A DNA stretch of 64,000 bases, taken from contig JAZNKS010000016.1 in NCBI GenBank assembly GCA_045578725.1, positions 17,963 to 81,962 on the forward strand. Reading direction: 5' to 3'. Shown here one piece after another: positions 1 to 8,539 of the stretch. The stretch's first letter is position 1. Each line of letters opens with the position of its first letter. The notes below the pieces were generated by a model. The model ran no database searches. It was not told the origin of the DNA and was given only the letters and a program-made list of their open reading frames with translations. The translations under genes were made by a program, and so were the position numbers. Origin of the DNA: Flemingiibacterium sp045578725 (GTDB lineage: Bacteria > Bacillota > Clostridia > Oscillospirales > CAG-272).

Positions 1-2
1 AT

Positions 3-917
3 GCCTGCACCTTCACCGATCTGCCCTGCGACGGTATCTCGCTGATCGGTCTTCTGAACAATGTCACCATCCGCAATTCCCGCTTCACCAACATCGGTGC
101 TACTGCGATCCGAGTCGGCCGTCCCGTTCCCTACAGCGAAACCGAACAGATCAATGACATCGAAATTGTCAACAACTTCCTTGACAACATCGGCTTCACC
201 TATGAAAACAGCTGCTCGATCCTCGTCACCCATGTCCGCGGCGGCAAGCTGAACCACAACACCGTTCTCCGCTCCTCCTACAGCGCCTTCTCGCTGGGCT
301 GGAAGTGGAACGTTGCCGACTGGGAATACGGCGCACAGGTCAACCTTGAAAACGTTGAGGTTGCATACAACTACATCAAGTCCTTTGTTATGAATATGCG
401 CGACGGCGGCGGCATCTACACGCTGGGCGGCAACGTCAATGTCGGTCACGCATCCTTCATCAACACGCTCCATGACAACTATGTCATCGAGGATGAGCTG
501 ACCTGCCCCGAAAACGGCTTCTTCGGTTCCCTCTATCATGACGGTGCCTCCTCCAACTGGCACACCCATGACAATATCGTTGTCCACAATCCGGCGCTCA
601 CCGGCTCCACCAGCTCCTACAGCGCCCGCATCTATCTGCAGGCCGCCCGTCCCTTCGTCGGAAGCACCGAGGGTCAGGCCGCATGGCACATCCTCTGCGA
701 GAACAACTACATCACCGGCTGCAAGAATTTCGGTGAGGTTTACCGCAGCCAGGCCGTCGATCCGGAAAAGGCATCCAATATGCTTGACTGGAGCCGCGAT
801 CTGCGCGAGGTGAACACTCATATGCTGAAGTCGCCCAAGGATCTGAAGAAGTATCCCGAGGCTGTCCGCATCATGAACTTCAGCGGATGCGATCCCAAGA
901 TCGGCAAGAAGAGATAA
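3..917 (+). CDS. Right-handed beta-helix protein, 3' part (5' end outside window)
   Basis: The open frame enters from the left edge without a start codon and gives 304 residues. It shows short repeated strand-turn units such as NNVTIRNSRFTNIG and GGKLNHNTVLRSSYSAF, each ending in small or Asn residues, which is the pattern of parallel beta-helix proteins (pectate-lyase-like fold, often polysaccharide lyases or glycosidases). The C-terminal part after about residue 240 is less repetitive and Lys-rich. Catalytic residues cannot be assigned because the N-terminal half is missing. A strong hairpin terminator follows the stop. The fold call is fairly safe; activity on a plant or host glycan is inferred from the family and the glycosidase-rich context. 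Confidence 0.65.
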   Translation, partial: ACTFTDLPCDGISLIGLLNNVTIRNSRFTNIGATAIRVGRPVPYSETEQINDIEIVNNFLDNIGFTYENSCSILVTHVRGGKLNHNTVLRSSYSAFSLGWKWNVADWEYGAQVNLENVEVAYNYIKSFVMNMRDGGGIYTLGGNVNVGHASFINTLHDNYVIEDELTCPENGFFGSLYHDGASSNWHTHDNIVVHNPALTGSTSSYSARIYLQAARPFVGSTEGQAAWHILCENNYITGCKNFGEVYRSQAVDPEKASNMLDWSRDLREVNTHMLKSPKDLKKYPEAVRIMNFSGCDPKIGKKR

Positions 918-933
918 TTCCCCAAACAAACCG

Positions 934-962
934 AACGGTGCCGCGCATTGCGCGGCACCGTT
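934..962. terminator. Bidirectional intrinsic terminator
   Basis: Perfect 11-bp stem (936-946 with 950-960), 3-nt loop, A/T flanks on both sides. It lies between two convergent genes and can serve both. Confidence 0.8.
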
Positions 963-974
963 TCTGTTATTCGG

Positions 975-2429
975 TTACTGCTGATTCTCCCGATACGTTT
1001 CCAGTGCCAGAGCCATTTCCTCTTCGACGGCGGATTTGTGCGCGTCGATGATGGAAGCCGCCGCATCGCTGCCAGCGAGAACCATATTGGTCAGCTCATT
1101 TCGCATGGTATTGCCCCATCCGAAGGCATAGCAAGTCATATAGGTTCTTGTGGAACGGATGATATCCAGCATATCCTTGGTTTCCTCGTCCCGGATGTGC
1201 TTGGTCTGGAGCACCACCTCATAGTAATCCGGCACGATATCGCGGTAAGACAGATAGCTCATGGCATCCAGAATCACCGATGTGCTGTCAAGATCGGGAT
1301 TGGTCTTCGGAACAGTCATGAAATAGCCCCACAGAGCGCTCGGGCTGATGTAATCCTCCTGCGATTCATCCAGCTTGGGCAGGGGAACGATGCCGTAATC
1401 GTCAAGCATCTCCGAATAGACACCACCGCCGTCGCCGCCCTTGATCTCACAGGCGGTAAAGAAAGCGCGTCTGGCGCCGTAGATTAACTCATAGTGATTG
1501 CCCGATGCCCGGTCATTGGCAAAATAGGCGGTACCGGCTTCACCGAATATCTTCGCCAGCTTTCCGGCAGTCTGAAAGAAGCGCTCGGATCCGGCCTTCA
1601 GAAGCGGCGTGCCGTCCTTGATTTCAATCGGCTTTTCACCGCAGGCGGTAAACATCTGCATCACAAAATCCCGCATGGAGGCAAAGCCGTAGACGCTTTC
1701 ACCTTCCTTGTTCCAGGTCCAGCTTTCATCGCCGTTCAGATTGGCACCGGCGCTGATATAGGTGTACAGCTTATCCAGCGTCCAATCGCCCGCCACGACC
1801 GTATCATAGGGCAAATCGAGCTTCAGATCCTCACACATCCGCTTGTTGAAGTACATACACCAGGTTCCCTCAAAAGCGTACAAATTAAGGTCCGAAGAGA
1901 GAAAGTACAACGCATCGTTCTCTCCGATCCGGGCATCGTCGATGATAGCATGGTCCCACCAGGGCTCCTCCAAACAAAAGCCGGTACCGTCGGCCAGATT
2001 GTAGAACATTCCCTCAAGTGCCAACGTGCCGAGGGTATCCGTGCGGCAATAAGCCACATCGTAGATGTCCTCATCCGCCATCACGGCTGTGCGAACCAGC
2101 TCATTGACATCTACTGTGTTTTCCTCAACGATGTCCACCTTATACATCTCCTCAACAGTGCTGTTCCGCGTCCAGACCGCATCGTTCAGGATATCGCCGT
2201 CAAGCGTTTCCACATCAATAATGTTGTAGAAATTGCTGATATGCTCAGGCCAGTTCAGGAACCGGAATTCCTCCCCGCCCATATCGAGGCTGCCGAAATC
2301 GTAGTCCGCCCCGGGAGCCGCTGCGGATTGAGAATCGGTGGTGTCAGGAGTGTCCGTCGGTGTGCCGCCGCAGGCCGCCGTCTGGGCTGCCGTCATCAAA
2401 ACGAGCACTAATGCCAGTTTACGCTTCAT
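975..2429 (-). CDS. Solute-binding lipoprotein (sugar type), orphan
   Basis: 484 residues. An N-terminal signal ends in a lipobox-like TAAC (Cys20), followed by a Thr/Asp/Ser-rich linker, so it should be anchored outside the membrane. The mature part has the blocks GGEEFRFLNW, DILNDAVWTRNSTVEEMYKV and a C-terminal DYYEVVLQTKHIRDEETKDML, shared with two other lipoproteins in this window (27225-28649 and 61555-63015). The size and pattern fit the large clostridial extracellular solute-binding family that feeds ABC sugar importers, but no permease or ATPase is nearby. SD AAAGGAGGA precedes the ATG. It is divergent from an AraC regulator through overlapping promoters, which suggests local control. 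The ligand is unknown. Confidence 0.8.
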   Translation of the reverse strand: MKRKLALVLVLMTAAQTAACGGTPTDTPDTTDSQSAAAPGADYDFGSLDMGGEEFRFLNWPEHISNFYNIIDVETLDGDILNDAVWTRNSTVEEMYKVDIVEENTVDVNELVRTAVMADEDIYDVAYCRTDTLGTLALEGMFYNLADGTGFCLEEPWWDHAIIDDARIGENDALYFLSSDLNLYAFEGTWCMYFNKRMCEDLKLDLPYDTVVAGDWTLDKLYTYISAGANLNGDESWTWNKEGESVYGFASMRDFVMQMFTACGEKPIEIKDGTPLLKAGSERFFQTAGKLAKIFGEAGTAYFANDRASGNHYELIYGARRAFFTACEIKGGDGGGVYSEMLDDYGIVPLPKLDESQEDYISPSALWGYFMTVPKTNPDLDSTSVILDAMSYLSYRDIVPDYYEVVLQTKHIRDEETKDMLDIIRSTRTYMTCYAFGWGNTMRNELTNMVLAGSDAAASIIDAHKSAVEEEMALALETYRENQQ

Positions 2430-2494
2430 ACAAAAATCCTCCTTTTGCGAAACGCTTTACTTTGAAAAATTCTGTGACATTTTCTGCTTTCGCA

Positions 2495-2529
2495 TTGACA
2501 TTATAACACAGTTATGGTATAATTGTCAA
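2495..2529. promoter_or_regulatory. Two interlocked face-to-face promoters in a near-palindrome
   Basis: On the plus strand TTGACA (2495-2500) and TATAAT (2518-2523) are 17 bp apart and point at the AraC gene. On the minus strand TTGACA (2524-2529) and TATAAT (2500-2505) are 18 bp apart and point at the lipoprotein gene. Each -10 adjoins or overlaps the -35 of the other, so polymerase probably cannot occupy both at once. Confidence 0.8.
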
Positions 2530-2550
2530 TGAAATAAAGGGCTTATCGGG

Positions 2551-3396
2551 ATGGCTATTATGACAAAAAGTGCATTTGTAAAAAACGAGTGGGATCTTTT
2601 CTATGAAGCTTTCCGGGATCTGGCCGGTCGCTGCGTTGCCAATTACAACACCATGTATGCAGGAACACGGCCGCATTTTCACAGAGCCTTTGAGCTGGTC
2701 TGCGTGCTGGAGGGGGAGATGCATATGACTATCTGGAACGAACCGATCACGGTGTATCCAGGCCAGACAGCTGTATTTGAGGAGTTCGCCCTGCACGCGG
2801 CGCTGCCAACCGGCGAAGGACGGTATATCACCATCCTGATCCCCGACCGGTATCTGGAACGCTTCCGCCGTCTGCGAGGAGACCGTCAGCTGGCCTCCCA
2901 CATCTGCCTGCACGATGAGAATGAGTTGATCCCCGCCGCCTGCCGAGCCCTGGCAGCAATAAACAATCCCGCTCTCTCCGATACCGAAACGGATGCCTAC
3001 CGGCAATCGGTGATCGACACGCTTCTCTTTTCGATTGCCCGGCAGGTCGGCTTCATTGAAAAGCCGGCAACTACCTCAGAGCGGATGCTGCCGATTATCG
3101 CCTATGTCATCGATCGGCTGGATCAGAATCTCACCGTACGCCAGATCGCCCCCCGATTTGGTTACACACCGCGGATGCTGACCCGGCACTTCACAGAATT
3201 CGCAGGCATCAGTCTGAAAGAATTCATCACCATCAACAAGATTTCCTATGCCAAACAGCTGCTCCAACAGGGTGTCACGCTTTCAAAAGCGGCTGAAAAG
3301 AGCGGATTTGGTTGTCTGCGTACCTTTCATCGGGTCTTTCTGGAAAGCGAGGGCATCACGCCCGGATGTTATCAGATGCAGATTACCCGCAAATAA
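2551..3396 (+). CDS. AraC-family transcriptional regulator with cupin sensor
   Basis: 281 residues. The N-terminal half is a cupin-type sensor: HFHRAFELVCVLEGEMH followed by YPGQTAVFEEFALHAA. The C-terminal ~100 residues carry two helix-turn-helix units (LTVRQIAPRFGYTPRMLTRHF and a second ending FGCLRTFHRVFLESEGITPG). The predicted transcription start lies only about 20 nt before the ATG, and AAAGG (2536-2540) is the probable SD. It is divergent from the solute-binding lipoprotein and probably controls that gene and itself; the effector, likely a sugar, is inferred. Confidence 0.9.
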   Translation: MAIMTKSAFVKNEWDLFYEAFRDLAGRCVANYNTMYAGTRPHFHRAFELVCVLEGEMHMTIWNEPITVYPGQTAVFEEFALHAALPTGEGRYITILIPDRYLERFRRLRGDRQLASHICLHDENELIPAACRALAAINNPALSDTETDAYRQSVIDTLLFSIARQVGFIEKPATTSERMLPIIAYVIDRLDQNLTVRQIAPRFGYTPRMLTRHFTEFAGISLKEFITINKISYAKQLLQQGVTLSKAAEKSGFGCLRTFHRVFLESEGITPGCYQMQITRK

Positions 3397-3398
3397 CA

Positions 3399-3425
3399 AA
3401 ATTGCTGTGCAAAGCACAGCAATTT
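3399..3425 (+). terminator. Intrinsic terminator after AraC gene
   Basis: 12-bp stem (3399-3410 with 3414-3425), AAA loop, ending in a run of T. Confidence 0.85.
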
Positions 3426-3433
3426 TTTATCCT

Positions 3434-3738
3434 TTATACCGGATCCCGGCTCATGGTGAAGACCAGCTCGCCGCCCTTCATGGCTTCGCGCACGGAGAGG
3501 GTGAAATCCGTCAGCTCACGGCCGTTGAAGGTGACGCGCTTTGTATAGATACCCTCTCCCTCACGGCGGATGATGAGATCGCCGGCGGGCAGATGCATCA
3601 CGGCGCGGGGATGGCGGGGCGTGCCGCAGATATAGGTATCAAAGCCGCTGATGGGAAACAGGCCCAGCACGTTCCACAGATAGCAGGAGGAAAGGCCTCC
3701 GCTGTCAAATCTATGTAATTGATATATTCAGAATTCAT
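3434..3738 (-). pseudogene. Remnant of a GH92-like alpha-mannosidase
   Basis: Reading the minus strand from about 3705 to 3434 gives the C-terminal end typical of GH92 enzymes: DSGGLSSCYLWNVLGLFPIS, then a beta-sandwich tail ending in GGELVFTMSRDP. The remaining several hundred residues, including the catalytic core, are absent. Just upstream is an ATG (3736-3738) with a GGAGA SD encoding MNSEYINYID in a different frame, which may be the original start joined to the end by an internal deletion. No intact product is expected. GH92 members are exo-alpha-mannosidases, and a GH38 alpha-mannosidase is intact elsewhere in the window. Confidence 0.55.
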
Positions 3739-3833
3739 GTCCGTTTCTCCGTTCTGTCAATTTCTGCCGTTCTCTGTTCCGTACGGTTCATTTTCATTAT
3801 AGCATATCCGGATACATTTGTAAAGTAAATCCG

Positions 3834-3866
3834 CAAAAAAGGAGGTACCGCAGATGCGATACCTCC
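3834..3866 (-). terminator. Intrinsic terminator after flavodiiron gene
   Basis: 12-bp stem with one mismatch (3841-3852 with 3855-3866) followed on the minus strand by six or more T. Confidence 0.8.
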
Positions 3867-3887
3867 CGGTTAATCGGATGTTATGGC

Positions 3888-5678
3888 TCAGCCAATCGGT
3901 TCAAAATCCGCCGCGCCATGCTTGCAGAGCGGGCAGATGAAGTCCTCGGGCAGCGTTTCGCCCTCGTAGACATAGCCGCAGACCTTGCAGACCCAGCCCT
4001 TCTTGCCCTCGGTTTCGGGCTTCGGCTTCACATGGTTCTGATAGTAGGTGTAGGTCATGCTCTCCCGGTCGGAGATGACTCTGGCCTCGCTCACCGTGCA
4101 GATAAACATTCCGTGGGTATCCAGATCCATATACTGCTCCACCTGCAGCGAGAGGAAGGAATTGATATACCGCGGCAGGAAGATCAGGCCGTTATCCGAG
4201 CGCAGAGGCTCACAGCCCTCAAACTTGTTGACATTGCGGCCGCTCTGGAAGCCGAACTTTTCAAAGACGGCGAAGGGCGCATCCACACTCAGACAGTTGA
4301 TGTTCATCTTGCCGGTCTGGCGGATGATGTGATGCGAATAGTTCTCCTTGTTGATCGTTACGGCGATCCGGTTGGGTGTGTTGGTCACCTGCGTCACCGT
4401 GTTGACAATCAGGCCGTTGTCCTTCTTGCCGTCATTGGAGGTGATAACATACAGACCGTATCCGATGTTGAAGAGGGCACTCATATCATTCTTGTTGGCG
4501 GTATCATCCCGGATGGCCAGATATTCCCGGCAGAGCTCCTCGGCCATCGCATTCAGCTGTGCCGTACTGTCTTCGTTCAGCGCGGACACGATCCGGACCG
4601 TCGTATCGGTGTAAGTGATATTCTGCGCCTTTTCCAGCATATTCCGCATCACCTTGGCGGCCTGCGGAGCCCAGCTGCCGTTTTCGATGAGGCCGACCGT
4701 GCGGTCGCGGAAGCCGCGCTCGGTCAGATGATGGATGAAATCACGCATGAACGGGAAGATTTCCGCATTGTAGGTGGTGGTGGCCAGAACCAGCTTGCTG
4801 TAACGGAAAGCATCGCTGACCGCTTCGGCCATATCACAGCGCGCCAGATCGTGAACAACAACCTTCGGGCAGCCTTCTTCCTTCAGCTTTTCGGCCAGCT
4901 GGAGAACGGCCTTCTTCGTGTTGCCGTAGACCGAGGTATAGGCGATGACGATTCCGTCCGCCTCGGGCTGATAGCTCGACCAGGTATCGTACAGATTGAG
5001 ATAGTAGCCGAGATTTTCCTTCAGGACAGGGCCGTGCAGGGGGCAGATCGTCTGGATATCCAGGCCGGCTGCCTTCTTTAACAGCTTCTGAACCTGTGCT
5101 CCGTACTTGCCGACGATGCCGATATAGTACCGGCGTGCCTCATCGGCCCACGGTTCATCAGCGTCCAGAGCACCGAATTTGCCAAATCCGTCAGCCGAGA
5201 AAAGAACCTTATCCGTACTGTCATAGGTGACAATGACCTCCGGCCAATGGACCATCGGCGCGGTGACAAAGGTGAGATTGTGGCGGCCGAGGGGAAGCTT
5301 GTCGCCCTCGCCGACCACGATCTGGCGATCCTCGAAATCCGTGCCGAAGAAATTCTTCATCATTGTGAAAGCCTTGGCCGAGGATACCACCGTCGCCTCG
5401 GGATAGGTGCGCATGAACTGGAGAATGTTGGCGGAATGGTCCGGCTCCATATGCTGTACGATGAGATAATCCGGCTTCCGGGCACCGAGCACATTCTGGA
5501 TGTTGTCCAGCCACTCGTGGGTAAAGCGGGCATCGACGGTATCCATGACAGCGATTTCATCGTCAAGAATGACATACGAGTTGTAGGCTATTCCTCTCGG
5601 AACGGCATACTGGCCCTCAAAGAGATCGATCTGGCGGTCGTTGACACCGACATATTTGATTGTGTCTGTAATAAACAT
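3888..5678 (-). CDS. Flavodiiron protein fused to flavin reductase and rubredoxin
   Basis: 596 residues, four modules in order. Residues 1-240 are a metallo-beta-lactamase-like diiron domain with all ligands present: HMEPDH (His76, Glu78, Asp80, His81), His144, Asp163 in SADGFG and His215 in CPLHGP. Residues about 243-390 are a flavodoxin domain (TSVYGNT). Residues about 400-555 resemble the flavin-reductase FMN-binding fold. The last 36 residues are a rubredoxin with CKVC and CPLC. Flavodiiron proteins reduce O2 to water or NO to N2O in the cytoplasm; the fused modules can supply electrons within one chain. SD GGGAGAAGG. It is divergent from a Crp/Fnr regulator, which fits oxygen or nitrosative control. 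Confidence 0.95.
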   Translation of the reverse strand: MFITDTIKYVGVNDRQIDLFEGQYAVPRGIAYNSYVILDDEIAVMDTVDARFTHEWLDNIQNVLGARKPDYLIVQHMEPDHSANILQFMRTYPEATVVSSAKAFTMMKNFFGTDFEDRQIVVGEGDKLPLGRHNLTFVTAPMVHWPEVIVTYDSTDKVLFSADGFGKFGALDADEPWADEARRYYIGIVGKYGAQVQKLLKKAAGLDIQTICPLHGPVLKENLGYYLNLYDTWSSYQPEADGIVIAYTSVYGNTKKAVLQLAEKLKEEGCPKVVVHDLARCDMAEAVSDAFRYSKLVLATTTYNAEIFPFMRDFIHHLTERGFRDRTVGLIENGSWAPQAAKVMRNMLEKAQNITYTDTTVRIVSALNEDSTAQLNAMAEELCREYLAIRDDTANKNDMSALFNIGYGLYVITSNDGKKDNGLIVNTVTQVTNTPNRIAVTINKENYSHHIIRQTGKMNINCLSVDAPFAVFEKFGFQSGRNVNKFEGCEPLRSDNGLIFLPRYINSFLSLQVEQYMDLDTHGMFICTVSEARVISDRESMTYTYYQNHVKPKPETEGKKGWVCKVCGYVYEGETLPEDFICPLCKHGAADFEPIG

Positions 5679-5734
5679 ATTTGCCTTCTCCCATTTATAT
5701 TTGATGATACTTTTTGAAATTATTATTTTGGCAC

Positions 5735-5792
5735 TTGACTTTGCATTTATATTATACTATAATAGTATCATAAAATCAGTTGAATATTCAAC
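5735..5792. promoter_or_regulatory. Divergent promoter region with two palindromes
   Basis: Plus promoter for the Crp/Fnr gene: TTGACT (5735-5740), 17 bp, TATAAT (5758-5763). A minus TATAAT (5751-5756) can serve the flavodiiron gene; its -35 is poor. GTTGAATATTCAAC (5779-5792) is a perfect 14-bp palindrome centred about 41 bp upstream of the predicted minus start, the usual place of a class II Crp/Fnr activator site, and just downstream of the plus start. A second palindrome, ATACTATAATAGTAT (5755-5769), covers both -10 elements. Confidence 0.65.
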
Positions 5793-5826
5793 ATTCCAAA
5801 AATATTTTTCCGGGAAGTGTGACTGA

Positions 5827-6498
5827 ATGAAGCAATACTTTGATGTTCTTCGGAGATGTCCGCTGTTTTGGCAGATAGAGGACGAGAATCTCCTCTCGAT
5901 GCTCGGATGCCTCGGAGCCAAGCTTGCGCATTTTGATAAAAAGGAAACCATTCTCGCCGAGGGCGATGAGGCCCGCTATGTCGGCATCCTGCTGGCCGGC
6001 TCCGCTCAGATCATCCACATCGATTATTACGGCAACCGGAGTCTGGTTTTCGGTGTGGAGCCCGCCCAGCTCTTCTGCGAATCCTTCGCCTGCGCGGGCG
6101 TGGATTCCATCCCCGTGGATGTGGTAGCCACCGAGAAAAGTGACATTCTCTTCATCGACTGCGAGCGGATTACCCGCGCCTGCTCCCATGCCTGCAGCTT
6201 TCATCAGCAGATGATCTACAATCTGATGAAGATCGTCGCCACCGAAAATCTGCTGTTCCATCAGAAAATCGAGATTACTACCAAGCGTTCGACCCGTGAT
6301 AAGCTGATGACCTATCTTCTGTCCGAAGCCAAAAAGAGTCATTCCAGCCGCTTCACAATTCCCTATGACCGGCAGGAGCTGGCCGATTATCTGGCAGTAG
6401 ATCGGAGCGGCCTGTCGGTGGAGATCGGCAAGCTGATCCGCGAGGGTGTGATCCGGAGCCGGCGCCAGGAGTTTGAGCTGCTGGAAACGGAGCTGTAA
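5827..6498 (+). CDS. Crp/Fnr-family transcriptional regulator
   Basis: 223 residues. Residues 1-120 form a cyclic-nucleotide-binding-like beta-roll (ILAEGDEARYVGILLAGSAQ), then a dimerisation helix and a C-terminal winged helix (DRQELADYLAVDRSGLSVEI). No cluster of N-terminal cysteines typical of oxygen-sensing FNR is seen; cysteines at the beta-roll end (CESFAC, CERITRACSHAC) could still bind a ligand or cluster. This arrangement occurs in clostridial regulators near redox and stress genes. It is divergent from the flavodiiron gene, its most likely target. Confidence 0.9.
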   Translation: MKQYFDVLRRCPLFWQIEDENLLSMLGCLGAKLAHFDKKETILAEGDEARYVGILLAGSAQIIHIDYYGNRSLVFGVEPAQLFCESFACAGVDSIPVDVVATEKSDILFIDCERITRACSHACSFHQQMIYNLMKIVATENLLFHQKIEITTKRSTRDKLMTYLLSEAKKSHSSRFTIPYDRQELADYLAVDRSGLSVEIGKLIREGVIRSRRQEFELLETEL

Positions 6499-6567
6499 GC
6501 CGCCTGCGATATCCTGTTTATAAAACCGGCGGGCTTCAGAGCCCGCAGATGAAAGTGAGGATAACCT

Positions 6568-8424
6568 ATGACATTCTGTAAAAACGGAGCCGATGCCCGC
6601 GATCTTTTCTGTATCCGCGGCAGCTTCGGCGAGCTATCCGGTGCCGTTGAAATGACGGACAGCCGGATTCTGGCAAAATCGGAGGGCATCGCCCTGGCCT
6701 GCACACAGGACACCGACAAAAACGGCGTTCTCACGCTGGCCGGCAAGCTGACCAATACCGCTGCAGCGGATGCGATCCTTAGCGCGGCCGCCATAAAATT
6801 CACCTATGACGGCGGCGAATATGAGGTTTACACCCAGTACAATGGCTGGCAGAACGAGAGTATGGGCGGATGGCAGCCGCTCGTTGCCACCGTCGGTGCT
6901 GAGGTTTGTGGCGTGCGCAACGCCTTCAGCGCCGCTCCCTTCCTCGTTCTCTGGAATAAGCAGACCGGCCGGGGTACCGCGTATCATCTGCTGGCTGATT
7001 CCGCTTGGGTGATGAAGGCCTCCAAGGTTGCCATCGGCGGCGAAGCCTCCATCGTTGTCGTAGAAATGGGCATCAAACCGGACGGTCTTTGCATGAAGCT
7101 GGCCCCCGGCGAAGTGTGCGCGCTTCCCGGTGTCATCGCCTACGATATCAGAAACAAGCTGGATATGGATGCCTGGAAGCTCCATGCCTATATGAACGAG
7201 CGCTATCCCCGCCGCGAGATGCCGGTCATCTACAACACCTGGCTTGCCCGCTTTGATAAGATCACCTTCGACAATGTTGCCGATCAGATCGGCCGCGCCA
7301 GAGAGCTTGGCGTGGAATATTTCGTCATCGATGCCGGCTGGTTCGGCGACGGCCCGGATATGTGGGGCAACCGCGGCAACTGGTATGAAAACACGACTGC
7401 CGGCTTTGAGGGACGGATGGCGGAGCTTTCCGATGCCGTCCGTGCATCCGGTATGGGCTTTGGCTTCTGGCTGGAAATTGAATCCGCCGACCGTCTGGCC
7501 AAGGTGCTTGCCGAGCATCCCGACTATTACATCGATTACCGTGGTGCCAAGCTGCTGAACTTTGCCAATCCGGATGCCTGCGAATGGCTTTTTGAAACCG
7601 TTACCGGCCTTGTCGCCCACTATGATGCTACCTTCATCAAATTCGATTTCAACCAGGATATGAAATTTGATGCCGAGGAATCCGCCTTCCTTCGCTATTA
7701 CGACGGCTACCGTAAGCTGATCCGCCGTCTGCATGAGGCCTGCCCGCAGGTTTACTTTGAAAACTGTGCCTCCGGCGGCCTGCGTATGGCGCTCAACAAC
7801 GGCTTCGATTTCGACAGCTATTGGCTCAGCGACAATCAGGGCCCGTTTGAGGGACTCCGGATTCTCAAGGAAACCCTCCGCCGTATGCCCGGCCAATGGA
7901 TCGAGCGCTGGGCCGCGATCCGTTCGCTCGACGGATTTGCGCCGGTCTACAGCCCGACCGAGAACACCTGCTCAAAGCTCCTCTCCACCGACGATGCGGT
8001 CTGGGGAAGGATCATCAGCCTCGATCCCTCCTATCTGCAGGCCTTCCTGACCGGCGGCCCGATCGGCTTCAGCTGTGATCTGAACGCGCTGAATGAGAAG
8101 GATTTCGCATGGCTGAAGGCCTTCGTAGCCGAAAAAAAGGCAGAGCGCCCCTTCTGGCAGTCCGCCTGCGCCCGGATCCTGTGCGATACCGAATCCATGC
8201 TGGTACTGGAATATCATAGCGAGGATTTCGCAAAAATCGAACTGTTCGTCATTTCCTCAAAGGTCCGCCAGAATGCGATCACCGTCTATCCTGTGCTTGA
8301 CAAAGCCGCCTCCTATCGGATCGGCGATGAAATCCGAACCGGTGCCGTGCTGGATGCCGACGGCATCCGCACCAACATTCCCGGCGACTACAAGGCTGTC
8401 CGCATCACGCTGGAGCGGATCTGA
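6568..8424 (+). CDS. Alpha-galactosidase, GH36 family
   Basis: 618 residues. The order fits GH36: an N-terminal beta-sandwich (1 to about 210), a TIM barrel containing FVIDAGWFGDGPDMWGN (near 252), the nucleophile motif KFDFNQD (near 358), ENCASGG, and the acid/base motif SDNQGPFEG (near 420), then a C-terminal beta domain. GH36 enzymes hydrolyse terminal alpha-1,6-galactosides such as raffinose or melibiose. There is no signal peptide, so it is probably cytoplasmic. SD AAGTGAGG. A 7-bp hairpin (6529-6546) without a T-run sits in the leader. No strong promoter is visible in the 69-bp gap, so it may be read from the Crp/Fnr gene. Confidence 0.9.
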   Translation: MTFCKNGADARDLFCIRGSFGELSGAVEMTDSRILAKSEGIALACTQDTDKNGVLTLAGKLTNTAAADAILSAAAIKFTYDGGEYEVYTQYNGWQNESMGGWQPLVATVGAEVCGVRNAFSAAPFLVLWNKQTGRGTAYHLLADSAWVMKASKVAIGGEASIVVVEMGIKPDGLCMKLAPGEVCALPGVIAYDIRNKLDMDAWKLHAYMNERYPRREMPVIYNTWLARFDKITFDNVADQIGRARELGVEYFVIDAGWFGDGPDMWGNRGNWYENTTAGFEGRMAELSDAVRASGMGFGFWLEIESADRLAKVLAEHPDYYIDYRGAKLLNFANPDACEWLFETVTGLVAHYDATFIKFDFNQDMKFDAEESAFLRYYDGYRKLIRRLHEACPQVYFENCASGGLRMALNNGFDFDSYWLSDNQGPFEGLRILKETLRRMPGQWIERWAAIRSLDGFAPVYSPTENTCSKLLSTDDAVWGRIISLDPSYLQAFLTGGPIGFSCDLNALNEKDFAWLKAFVAEKKAERPFWQSACARILCDTESMLVLEYHSEDFAKIELFVISSKVRQNAITVYPVLDKAASYRIGDEIRTGAVLDADGIRTNIPGDYKAVRITLERI

Positions 8425-8444
8425 CCGACTTTCTTCAGTAGATG

Positions 8445-8529
8445 GCGCTGCTGCAAGTTGAAAACCTGCAGCAGCGCTGGGCCCAAACGCGCAGGGGCTG
8501 TTGCATCGGAATGCAACAGCCCCTTTTTT
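8445..8529. terminator. Two tandem hairpins forming a terminator
   Basis: First stem 8445-8455 with 8467-8477 (11 bp). Second stem 8493-8506 with 8511-8524 (14 bp, perfect) followed by TTTTTT. The second is one of three near-identical terminators in the window (see 14502 and 53311). It lies between convergent genes. Confidence 0.85.
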
Positions 8530-8539
8530 CTGTACGGGG

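Noticed and set aside
6529..6546. Hairpin before the alpha-galactosidase as a terminator of the Crp/Fnr gene
   Set aside because: Seven-bp stem without a T-run on the plus strand; more likely a leader structure or chance.
6634..7896. 420-codon open frame opposite the alpha-galactosidase
   Set aside because: Shadow of GH36, whose catalytic motifs are intact on the plus strand.
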